Made by a program: the position numbers and the translations under genes. A stretch of 27,139 bases of DNA from Candidatus Hodarchaeota archaeon (GTDB lineage Archaea > Asgardarchaeota > Heimdallarchaeia > Hodarchaeales > Hodarchaeaceae): NCBI GenBank assembly GCA_016839665.1, contig JAEOTU010000213.1, positions 1 through 27,139 on the forward strand, written 5' to 3'. The first letter of the stretch is position 1, and every line of letters starts with the position of its first letter. The notes under the pieces were generated by a model. That model did not search any database. It saw only the letters and a list, made by a program, of their open reading frames with translations, and had not been told where the DNA came from. Positions 8,289 to 16,293 of this stretch are shown piece by piece.

Positions 8289-11200
8289 ATGTCAAATCCT
8301 GAAAATGAATATGCACTGTCTAAAACCGAGACTAAACTGTTTTCAAATTTCGTAATGTTTGGTGGCCAAACAAAACAGGAATTATTACTAGCAACTGATT
8401 TACAAATTGAAAAAGCAGAACAGGCTCTTTTAACATTAATCGATAAGGGATTAGTAAAATTAGATGAAGAAACAGGAGTTTTTTCCTTAGTACTTCCACT
8501 TGAAAAGATAATAGACATATTAAATGCTAGTTCCACAGGAATCGAAGCCAATAAGAAGGATCAAGAAGTAACTTTTCAACAATATCAGAAAGAAATTGGA
8601 GAAAATTTAGAAAAGTTTAATGAATCCCTTGAAAAGCAATTTGGGGAGTTTAAAATTTCCAGTAATGTGTTACAAGCATCTTTAAAAGAAGATCTCGAGG
8701 TTACAGAACAGCAGCGAGTAAAGCGAACAGATGAGCTCTCAGAAACATTGTTATCATCGTTCTCTAACACTTTATCTGAAATGCAAACAGAATTGCAAAC
8801 TTCACTATCTTCTGAATCCACTCTTTTCCAAAAAGAATGGATAAAAGCTCTTGATAGTTTAAAAACCATCCCTGAAACAGGAACACGAACTCTTAAGGGA
8901 TCAATTGCTGAGTATAAAAATGAATTATCAAATATTATCAAATTGGCTTCAAAACAAATAACTTCTAACCAATCTCAATTATCAGAAGTTGTTACATCAA
9001 TAGAGTCAGAGTCTACAGCTCAAATTCAAGAATTCTTTACTAGTTCGGACTCTATTGTTGGGGAGGTTAAAACTAATCTCAGTACTGGGCTTCTTGAATC
9101 TTGGGAGCAAGAAAAAGAATTCATAAACGAAATTCGTCGTCGTGTACAAGTGACATTAGATGAAGACATTGTCAAAGCTCTGCAGATCGTAGTTACAAAC
9201 CTAGCTAAGGAAATAGATAAAGAAACTAATGAAGCAATAAAAGCAATTAAACTGAAAACTGATAAAGTTATTTCTGAAAGTTCTAACCAATTTAAATCAG
9301 AGTTCAAAGAGTTTGTAGAAAATGCTTCAGAATTGATTCAAGAACAAAGAACTTCTTTAGATGTTTTGAATACAGAATTAAAGGAAGTGTCTTCTGAACA
9401 GAAACTCGCTTTATTTTCAAGTACGTTCATGCAACAGCTACAAACACACTTATCTACAGATTTAAATGAACTGGAAAAGAATTATCGTCGTGTTCAGAAA
9501 TCTGCTACTGATGTTATGGAAACCATTAGGCGGACTGCTAAAAAGAAGCTGATTCAGCAGAACCAAGAGTTCAAGAGACTAATCGATTCTTTTCATGGTG
9601 TAATCGAGGAATCAATAGCACGAAAAGATACGGATGTTGTTCATCTTGAGCGACTGTCTCAATCAGTTTTGCAATTTCTTGGAAACTTGCTTATATCTAT
9701 ACCTATGCGCTCAAATCATTTTAAGTCTTCATTAAAGAGCTTCATTGACAGTACCGTTGTCGAACTTCAGGACTCAATAAATGAATCATCCTTAAATCCA
9801 ATAAATGACATTTACAGCACTTTAAAAAGTTCTCAAAAAAGAGTTGATTCAGTATTAAAAGAAACCTTAGATGAAAGCCAGAATGAACTTAAGAAAGTCA
9901 TTACATCCTCTGAACAACTAATCACCACAGCTTCTAATCTGCAAGAGAATTACATGGAAAAAGTCCAAAATAGATTTGAACAAAGAACAAAGGTTATGAA
10001 TACTGAGCTTGAAGCAGTCGCTCGGAACTTTCAGCAAGTAATAAAGACAATGGAGGAAGGATTTGAGGATATTAATGACACTTTATCATCTGAAAATCTC
10101 GTTACAAATATTGAAAGTTCTCTCAACAAATCAGTTATTCAATTAGAAAATGATGTCGACGCAGTCTTCACCCAAAACAAATCAAATTCCCGTGAATTTA
10201 TTACACAACTAGATTTTACTTTGCAGAGTCATTTAGATCGAACCCTTGAAGTCATTAAAGAGGGTTTTAGTCAAATAAAATCCGAATTCTCAATAGAATT
10301 AGAGAAACAATTTGACACAATAAATGAAATGAATGACAATCAACACAATAACCTGGTTTCAACAATTAAAATCTTTTCAGATCAAAATGTAGACCAATTT
10401 AGTGACTTCAAAACCAATCTTGCAGAAGCTTTCAAAGAAAACCAAGAAGTTATCGCAGAATTCGTCACCGAGAGTCGTCGTTCAACAGATGAAGTTCTTA
10501 ATTTACACAAATCCAACATAGTAAAGTATCAAGAAAAAGGACCGAATGATATTCTTTCCTTTATCAATCAGATTGAATCAGAAGTTTCTATTCATAATAA
10601 AAATTTAAAGGATACAATGGATGAGCTAGCCACGTATTACAGTGCCTTCTCCGATTCTACTGTTAGTGAGATCACTGGTTTAATGCGACAGGTTCAAGAA
10701 AGTGGAGAAAAGCTTTCCACAATTGTTAGTGACTCAATGCAAGTAGTTAATAATAATCTTACAAAAACCACCGAGAATATTGACTTATACTATTCTGATT
10801 CGCTAAATGACCTAGAGAACCAAATTGGTGTTACTACGGGTTTTATTACATCTGAGGTTGAAATCTCTACCAAAATGGTTCAAGAGGAAATTCAAGTTCT
10901 TGCAACTGAACTAAAAAAAACAGTCAATGGGCTAAATACTGAACTTAAAGATTTTGTTACACAGCAAGATCAAGAATTCAAAGATAAAATACCAGAACTG
11001 TCCCAAGAGTTTTCTCAGGTTTTCGATGATCTGATTCAGGCTCGTTCAGACTCGAATCATGAATTAGAAGAAAGGTCAAATGAAAGTCTTACAAAACTCA
11101 TCACGAGTTGGAATAAACAACTAAAAAAAGCAAAAACTACCCTACAAGACGTAACAAATGCAATTGTCAAAGCAATTGAGGCAAATCTCGAGAATCTGGA

Positions 11201-12479
11201 AGTAATTGTGAAGACAAATGTTGAACAGGCAATACAATCTTTCACTACAATCTTTAGTCTTGAAACTTCCAAAGAGGACATTTTTGGATTAGTTGAAATT
11301 CAAACTAAGATTAAACAGGCAAACAAACGATTGAAATCCGTAATTTCTGAAAGTTTAAAGTCACACATAGAGCAATTTGATCAACAAATGATCCCTGAAT
11401 TAGTCACGTCTCACGAGGCAGTCCACACACAGATAGAAGAAGATCTTACCACCTACTTTGAAGATTTTAAAGACTTAATCTCCAGTTCACAAACATCACT
11501 ATTAAATCAATTACATCAATATCTGAAGGAAGAACATCAAAATCTTGATTTTTCAGAGATGAAGAAAGAATTAAATGAAACTTTAGACAAATTTTCACAA
11601 TCAACCTCTCAAGATATCGAATCAATTTCTAATGATTTAACTGACAGTGTTCAAATGACCATTAATGAGGTTGATAAATCACGTGAAAGTATAGAGACAT
11701 TATTTTCCAAATTATCCGCATTATTGACTGACAAGAATACTGCTCTCCTAGAGGAGCTCGCAAAATTCAATAAGGAAATTCTTCAAACGATTGAAAAAGT
11801 AGGTTTAGATTCAAGAAAAAAGCTTATTTCTGGTCTTGACTCTTATAATAATGATCTTGATAAAACCTCACTCTCTCTTACAGGGAACGCAACCCAAATT
11901 ACAAAGAATGTAACTGAAGACCTCGAAAAACAGATATTAAATGTTCAAAATGGAACTAGTGAGCTTTTCAATCGATTATTAGAGGAAAATAGTCAATATG
12001 TGGAGACCTTACAAGCTTTAGCCACTGAAACTTCCCGTGTTAAACCGATTAATAATATTCGTTTAATTAAATTATCATCTGACTCTGCAAAAAATGAATT
12101 CATAAATGATATGATTAATACAGCATCAAAGCAGGTTACAATAGTTACACCAAACCCTACACTCTTAAATGTGGCCGATCTTAAAGCCATTCCTTCAGAA
12201 AAGCGCATTTATATTATTACGGACTTTGATTTCTCTAAAAAAGGGAAAAAATGGGTCACTGAGATTGAAAAACCAGTTAATATTAATTTCCATAAATCTA
12301 AGGTTAAGAAACTCTCGGGAATTCTGGTAATTCAAGACGAGGAATCTGTACTAGTCCTCCCAGATACGATTGGTTTAACCTCTACGGATGAGCAGCTTAC
12401 TTCTTATTTCTCGGGTTTAGCAGGTTTTCTTAAGGGGCCATCTCTACGACTAACAGCTAGACAGAAAAAGAGTTCATAA
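8289..12479 (+). CDS. giant TrmB-like protein with very long coiled-coil region
   Basis: 1396 residues. The first 75 form a winged helix of the TrmB type (SKTETKLFSNFVMFGGQTKQ..., then TDLQIEKAEQALLTLIDKGLV). The last 130 (from about TASKQVTIVTPNP through GILVIQDEESVLVLPD) resemble the TrmB C-terminal domain, related to phospholipase D but with no HKD motif. Between them lie about 1,150 residues of low-Pro, Glu/Gln/Ser/Lys-rich sequence with heptad-like spacing, with no membrane segment. No cysteine is present anywhere. TrmB regulators are usually 250-350 residues and sense sugars, so this protein is four to five times longer. It may be a nucleoid-organising, scaffold or sensor protein; I cannot say which. 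It is free-standing and convergent with the oxidoreductase gene 11 bases away. Confidence 0.85.
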   Translation: MSNPENEYALSKTETKLFSNFVMFGGQTKQELLLATDLQIEKAEQALLTLIDKGLVKLDEETGVFSLVLPLEKIIDILNASSTGIEANKKDQEVTFQQYQKEIGENLEKFNESLEKQFGEFKISSNVLQASLKEDLEVTEQQRVKRTDELSETLLSSFSNTLSEMQTELQTSLSSESTLFQKEWIKALDSLKTIPETGTRTLKGSIAEYKNELSNIIKLASKQITSNQSQLSEVVTSIESESTAQIQEFFTSSDSIVGEVKTNLSTGLLESWEQEKEFINEIRRRVQVTLDEDIVKALQIVVTNLAKEIDKETNEAIKAIKLKTDKVISESSNQFKSEFKEFVENASELIQEQRTSLDVLNTELKEVSSEQKLALFSSTFMQQLQTHLSTDLNELEKNYRRVQKSATDVMETIRRTAKKKLIQQNQEFKRLIDSFHGVIEESIARKDTDVVHLERLSQSVLQFLGNLLISIPMRSNHFKSSLKSFIDSTVVELQDSINESSLNPINDIYSTLKSSQKRVDSVLKETLDESQNELKKVITSSEQLITTASNLQENYMEKVQNRFEQRTKVMNTELEAVARNFQQVIKTMEEGFEDINDTLSSENLVTNIESSLNKSVIQLENDVDAVFTQNKSNSREFITQLDFTLQSHLDRTLEVIKEGFSQIKSEFSIELEKQFDTINEMNDNQHNNLVSTIKIFSDQNVDQFSDFKTNLAEAFKENQEVIAEFVTESRRSTDEVLNLHKSNIVKYQEKGPNDILSFINQIESEVSIHNKNLKDTMDELATYYSAFSDSTVSEITGLMRQVQESGEKLSTIVSDSMQVVNNNLTKTTENIDLYYSDSLNDLENQIGVTTGFITSEVEISTKMVQEEIQVLATELKKTVNGLNTELKDFVTQQDQEFKDKIPELSQEFSQVFDDLIQARSDSNHELEERSNESLTKLITSWNKQLKKAKTTLQDVTNAIVKAIEANLENLEVIVKTNVEQAIQSFTTIFSLETSKEDIFGLVEIQTKIKQANKRLKSVISESLKSHIEQFDQQMIPELVTSHEAVHTQIEEDLTTYFEDFKDLISSSQTSLLNQLHQYLKEEHQNLDFSEMKKELNETLDKFSQSTSQDIESISNDLTDSVQMTINEVDKSRESIETLFSKLSALLTDKNTALLEELAKFNKEILQTIEKVGLDSRKKLISGLDSYNNDLDKTSLSLTGNATQITKNVTEDLEKQILNVQNGTSELFNRLLEENSQYVETLQALATETSRVKPINNIRLIKLSSDSAKNEFINDMINTASKQVTIVTPNPTLLNVADLKAIPSEKRIYIITDFDFSKKGKKWVTEIEKPVNINFHKSKVKKLSGILVIQDEESVLVLPDTIGLTSTDEQLTSYFSGLAGFLKGPSLRLTARQKKSS

Positions 12480-12490
12480 TTGTGAAGACC

Positions 12491-14320
12491 TTAGATAGAT
12501 ATTATTCCTAGTAAACCAGATTTCTGTAGAGTTTTCTTTTTTACCATTCCTTTCAAAGTCAACCCCTTTCTTGAATAGTACTCCGAAATAAGCTCCTCCT
12601 GCTTTTTAAAAAAGTCTGGTCTCTTCTTTATAAATATTGCAAAGCTGTCTTCATCACGAGCCATCCCCATACGAGTATTGAAAATCCGTTCTAATAGTGT
12701 TATGCGGTTTCCTATCGCTAGTAGCTTCTGAAATGTTAATTCTGAATCAAATATACTCTTTAGAAGGGGTAGTATTGTGTTCATTTTTAATCCTAACCTT
12801 CCTATTAAAGGATTAGGCAAAAGTTGATAGAAATTATTGCGCAAGTCAGGAGAAAACCGATCGAACACACTTCGTGTTTGCAAGAAAATTGGTAAATATC
12901 GAGTACAAACCACTAGAGAATCTAGAACTGCAACCAATCTTTCAAAGAGTATGATAGTTCTGACTTTTCCCCGTTTAGAACCTGGTTTGAGCTTGAAGGG
13001 GAAACCTAGTATTTCTGGAAAGACCATATAATTTGACCGATAATTATATGCTCCATAAGGCGATATACTCGTTGCTAAACTTAAACCTAAGATGTTTGGA
13101 TAATAATACATCCCTCCCATCTGATTCTTTACCATTGGAGAATTTTCATTAGTTTGTTGATATAAATAAGCCTCCCCACGAGATAGTTGGTCACCTAATC
13201 CCTCTCTTTGAATAATCTTCTCAATCAACGAATAAATATTCGGGTTACCCCATTGAAATCCTAGATCAATATCTAACATTTTTCTACGATCCTCTTGAAT
13301 GTTAAATAAAGAAGCAAGAGCGGTTCCCGTTGAGAGAGGATCCAAACCTTCTCTATCACAAGATTCAATGGCTTCTTGGATCTTTTTATTATCAACAATT
13401 TTTAAATTTGGACCCAATGCTGAAAAATTTTGGTAGGAATTACGCTGACATTGCATTGCACACTGCCAACATTGATATGGTTCTCCATATCCCTTAAAGG
13501 AAGATATTTTTTCAGAGGCCAGTTGTAATAGACGGGAACAATTCTTTGTTGGAAGAGCATTATTTTCAATGATGGGGAATATTGTTGAAAATGATCCTCG
13601 ACTATTGAGCATCTTATACCATGAACTTAACTTGAGCAATTGGTTGAATTGGTCAATATATTCAGACGATAATCCCTCCAATTCACTTATTTGAGGGGGT
13701 TCAGTGATTACAATTGCTTTAATGTTCTTTGAGGCCAATACTGTTCCTAATCCTCCTCGCCGAAAAAAATGTACTAAGTCAACTACTAATCCAGCATAAG
13801 TCACTTGGTTAATAGCAGAAAGACCCAATGTTGCTATACTAGCATTCTTTCCATGTTTCTTACGTAATTGATCATCAACTTCCGACACAGGTTTCTTCCA
13901 AATTTTTTCAGCGTCCTCCAGGGTTACGTCTGCAAATTCATCTATTAAAATATATTTAGGACTTTTAACGCGCCCTAATATTTGTAAAAAGTCTATACCA
14001 ACTTGTTTCATACTGACACCAAATTGACCTGTGGCAACTGAAGTAAACAATGTGTTTGTATGGGGTGACTTGAAAGTTGCTACAGCCATACCTGCTGATG
14101 GGAATATTGTTCCGGTTAGAATTCCTGTTCCGAAAATAACAGCATTATCAGGTCCTCGGGGACTAGCGTCAGTTGGAATTGAATGGTACCCAAGATAAAC
14201 GGTTATTCCTCGTCCACCAAGAAAATTTTCAACGACTCTTGCTTCAATTACTTGTTTTGGTAGTACTTTTTCTTCAGTTAGATCAATTTTTTGCAATTGA
14301 GGTTTCCACAATTTTGGCAA
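12491..14320 (-). CDS. divergent tungsten aldehyde:ferredoxin oxidoreductase (AOR) family protein
   Basis: 609 residues, the normal AOR length. AOR enzymes oxidise aldehydes with a tungsten-bispterin and a [4Fe-4S] cluster. Cluster ligands are visible: C284, C287, C291 (CWQCAMQC) and C472 (SLVVCTRY). A pterin-site motif REGLDPLSTG lies at 323-332. Two expected pieces differ. The loop after the cluster, usually GPEYE with the active-site Glu, reads GPNLKI. The later RGACH-type segment with the active-site His reads YGAYNY, with N426 in its place. The protein may therefore use an altered substrate or be inactive. The start is TTG 14320 with AAGGAG 10 nt upstream. It follows the methyltransferase gene on the same strand by 35 bases. 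Confidence 0.86.
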   Translation of the reverse strand: MPKLWKPQLQKIDLTEEKVLPKQVIEARVVENFLGGRGITVYLGYHSIPTDASPRGPDNAVIFGTGILTGTIFPSAGMAVATFKSPHTNTLFTSVATGQFGVSMKQVGIDFLQILGRVKSPKYILIDEFADVTLEDAEKIWKKPVSEVDDQLRKKHGKNASIATLGLSAINQVTYAGLVVDLVHFFRRGGLGTVLASKNIKAIVITEPPQISELEGLSSEYIDQFNQLLKLSSWYKMLNSRGSFSTIFPIIENNALPTKNCSRLLQLASEKISSFKGYGEPYQCWQCAMQCQRNSYQNFSALGPNLKIVDNKKIQEAIESCDREGLDPLSTGTALASLFNIQEDRRKMLDIDLGFQWGNPNIYSLIEKIIQREGLGDQLSRGEAYLYQQTNENSPMVKNQMGGMYYYPNILGLSLATSISPYGAYNYRSNYMVFPEILGFPFKLKPGSKRGKVRTIILFERLVAVLDSLVVCTRYLPIFLQTRSVFDRFSPDLRNNFYQLLPNPLIGRLGLKMNTILPLLKSIFDSELTFQKLLAIGNRITLLERIFNTRMGMARDEDSFAIFIKKRPDFFKKQEELISEYYSRKGLTLKGMVKKKTLQKSGLLGIISI

Positions 14321-14330
14321 TATTTATCTT

Positions 14331-14336
14331 CTCCTT
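14331..14336 (-). promoter_or_regulatory. ribosome-binding site supporting the TTG start of the AOR gene
   Basis: AAGGAG on the minus strand with 10 nt before TTG 14320. It sits in the 35-base gap after the methyltransferase stop and supports co-transcription with separate initiation. Confidence 0.65.
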
Positions 14337-14355
14337 GCTATTTTTTGATACTTAA

Positions 14356-15810
14356 TTAACTCAGTGAGGAATACTCCAAGGTAAATCGTCTTTTTGGGCA
14401 TATAATACTCCTGACATTTGATCCGACAACTTCATCATTATAAAGAAACAACTCTAGCAACCTTGAAATAACAATGGAATCACAATGACTTTTTGGATAG
14501 TTTCTAAAATCCCAAAAAGAGAGATACCATTTTTCTTTCTGAAATTGCTTTTTATCAATAAGACAGGCTTGTTTTTCTTCTTTAGTTTTGGTTTTATATT
14601 CAAATTTTCCTTTTTGGAAGAGTAACACTTCATAGAAGCAATGCTGAAAAATCACTTTCGATTTGAAATTGGTTATAACCTCCCATTGCTTCTCTGACAG
14701 GTATTGGACTGTTATCTTATCACGTAATCGTAATCCATGTTCCATTAAAAAATCAGTTAGCTGATAAATAGACAAATTATCCCCTGAACCGTCCAATGAC
14801 TCAAATAGAGCTACCAATATCCGACCAGGATATAGCTGGTCTAGTAATTTAGAAAATTCGGTTTTTAATACAATTTTAGGAATATTTCTAAAATCCATTA
14901 ACAACAATTGGTATCTATAGTCGTTTTTAGCCAAATATTCTTTATTTAGAGCTTGTAAAAGAAATGTACGAGACAAATTTTGATCTTTACTTTTTTTATT
15001 TGTTTTTTCATCCTTCTGGAGATCCTGAATTATTAGCTGATCTGAATCAAAGTAATTCTTTAAGTTTTCAGGGGTAAAACCAGACTTTTTTCGAATCACA
15101 GGAATTAATTCTTCTAATATTTCCACTCCTATTGAGTGTCGGCCAAGCTCCCTAGCAGCTTTCATTGTTGTTCCTGATCCAAGAAACGGATCACATACCC
15201 ATGCCCCTTTTTTAGAAAACGCTTTGATGAGTTTTAAAGGGAGATCATCGGGAAAAGCTGCAATGTTTATTTCAAGGCGTCCTTTCAAAGGCAGCACATT
15301 TGTTATTTCCCAAATATCCTCAGAAATCCCCTTTTTATTACTTGTCATTTTACTTTCTGAGCGTTTCTGGAATAATAGAATTACTTCTAATAAATTGTCA
15401 GGATAATAGTACATTGGATACGGATTTTGTAATAAGACTCCACTTCGTCTACTAATGCGAATATATCCTTCTGGTTTCTTCCAAATTACTTTTCCTTTCA
15501 GCTGATAGCCTATACTCGAGAATATTTTTATTGTATCTGAGATGATAGGATATTTAATGCCAGCTATAAGCATATCATCAATATTAAGGGCAGTAATCCC
15601 CCCAGGTTTTAAAGCTCTATAATATAATTCTGCAAAATTTGATATCATTTCTAGAAAGCTCTCATAATTTGGAAAAAGTTCATCATAGTCGAATGGAGCA
15701 TTAAAATAGGGTGGTGATGTTACTAAAAGATCAATAGCTGGTAATTTGAGGATTGATTTAGCTTTTGTGCAGTCTCCAATTAAAAGATAGTGCTTAGTGG
15801 GCGCAGGCAT
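14356..15810 (-). CDS. N4/N6 DNA methyltransferase with degenerate C-terminal copy of the catalytic domain
   Basis: 484 residues. The N-terminal 240 carry TSPPY (31-35, catalytic motif IV, SPPY being typical of N4-cytosine enzymes) before the SAM-binding motif DPFLGSGTT (207-215), the beta-class order. Residues 295-484 run parallel to the same domain: LYPGRI (326-331) matches LKPGGI (67-72), YEVLLFQKG (393-401) matches LEVILLFQK (141-149), and WYLSF...SRLLELF...NDEVVGSN (428-465) matches WEITN...LKLIKAF...WVCDPFLGSG (167-213). In the copy, SPPY is FRNIP and the DPF loop is missing, so it cannot catalyse or bind SAM normally. No frameshift explains this. The start is ATG 15810 with AAGGA 9 nt upstream. 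No restriction enzyme lies beside it, so this looks like a solitary methyltransferase. Confidence 0.88.
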   Translation of the reverse strand: MPAPTKHYLLIGDCTKAKSILKLPAIDLLVTSPPYFNAPFDYDELFPNYESFLEMISNFAELYYRALKPGGITALNIDDMLIAGIKYPIISDTIKIFSSIGYQLKGKVIWKKPEGYIRISRRSGVLLQNPYPMYYYPDNLLEVILLFQKRSESKMTSNKKGISEDIWEITNVLPLKGRLEINIAAFPDDLPLKLIKAFSKKGAWVCDPFLGSGTTMKAARELGRHSIGVEILEELIPVIRKKSGFTPENLKNYFDSDQLIIQDLQKDEKTNKKSKDQNLSRTFLLQALNKEYLAKNDYRYQLLLMDFRNIPKIVLKTEFSKLLDQLYPGRILVALFESLDGSGDNLSIYQLTDFLMEHGLRLRDKITVQYLSEKQWEVITNFKSKVIFQHCFYEVLLFQKGKFEYKTKTKEEKQACLIDKKQFQKEKWYLSFWDFRNYPKSHCDSIVISRLLELFLYNDEVVGSNVRSIICPKRRFTLEYSSLS

Positions 15811-15819
15811 GATTTATCA

Positions 15820-15824
15820 TCCTT
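15820..15824 (-). promoter_or_regulatory. ribosome-binding site of the methyltransferase
   Basis: AAGGA on the minus strand, 9 nt before ATG 15810. It supports that start over any further upstream codon. Confidence 0.55.
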
Positions 15825-15945
15825 GTTATTGATACGCTATTTGATATTTGCGCCATGAGTACAAACATTCAGGAAAAAATTGGCTTTGAGAGATGTCGAA
15901 TTTTCTTTGTTTGACAAGATTGCTTCCCAAATCGTTCTTTTATAG

Positions 15946-15986
15946 CTAATTAAATTGACTCTAAGAGTCAAAATGAGATTAATTAG
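15946..15986. repeat. nested inverted repeat (operator-like)
   Basis: The core TTGACTCTAAGAGTCAA (15955-15971) is a perfect palindrome, eight-base arms around one A. It is framed by CTAATTAA (15946-15953) and TTAATTAG (15979-15986), also exact inverted copies, but placed unevenly (1 and 7 bases from the core). Position between divergent genes suggests a dimeric regulator's site. Confidence 0.5.
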
Positions 15987-16165
15987 AATCAATACGTTAA
16001 TAATAGTCTTATGTTCAGAATGTCACAAATTATGTCGTCAAACGATAATTTTACGACTCAACAGAACCATTAACAGAGAATATGGCACATAATTTATAGC
16101 AAGTTATTGTTGAACGATTCCTAATAAAACAAATCTTTAGATAACGGGAAATTACGTCTTTTTCT

Positions 16166-16194
16166 TCGCATTTTCTTTTTTAATCGCATTTTCT
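16166..16194. repeat. short direct repeat in a pyrimidine-rich run
   Basis: TCGCATTTTCT occurs at 16166-16176 and again at 16184-16194, upstream of the HEAT-repeat gene. The spacing of 18 bases is nearly two helical turns. Low weight, since the region is T-rich. Confidence 0.3.
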
Positions 16195-16277
16195 AAATAG
16201 CACAATTCAAAAAATTCAAAACATCATCATTCTTGTGTGACCAAAGTAGATTTTAACTCCGTTCTCCAACAGAATTC

Positions 16278-16282
16278 AAGGA
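16278..16282 (+). promoter_or_regulatory. ribosome-binding site deciding the HEAT-repeat start
   Basis: AAGGA with 11 nt before ATG 16294. It favours that ATG over the in-frame GTG 16237, which has no such site. Confidence 0.5.
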
Positions 16283-16293
16283 ATGAACATACC

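Larger units (their letters stand above)
15811..16293. other. 483-base spacer between divergent genes
   Basis: This is the longest stretch without a supported gene. It holds the methyltransferase leader, a nested inverted repeat at 15946-15986, a direct repeat at 16166-16194 in a pyrimidine-rich run, and the leader of the HEAT-repeat gene. No tRNA-like cloverleaf or long ORF is seen. Confidence 0.6.

Noticed and set aside
8243..9307. Minus-strand open frames opposite the start of the giant gene
   Set aside because: They are Ser-rich shadows of a Glu/Gln-rich plus-strand gene, with no recognisable motif.
14356..14900. Frameshift in the methyltransferase explaining the odd C-terminal half
   Set aside because: The reading frame is continuous and other frames do not restore SPPY or DPF motifs; point decay of a duplicate fits better.
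14356..15810. Restriction-modification system
   Set aside because: No endonuclease or specificity gene lies nearby on either strand.
15855..15914. 19-codon ORF MSTNIQEKIGFERCRIFFV
   Set aside because: Too short, no ribosome site, and in a spacer with other regulatory-looking signals.
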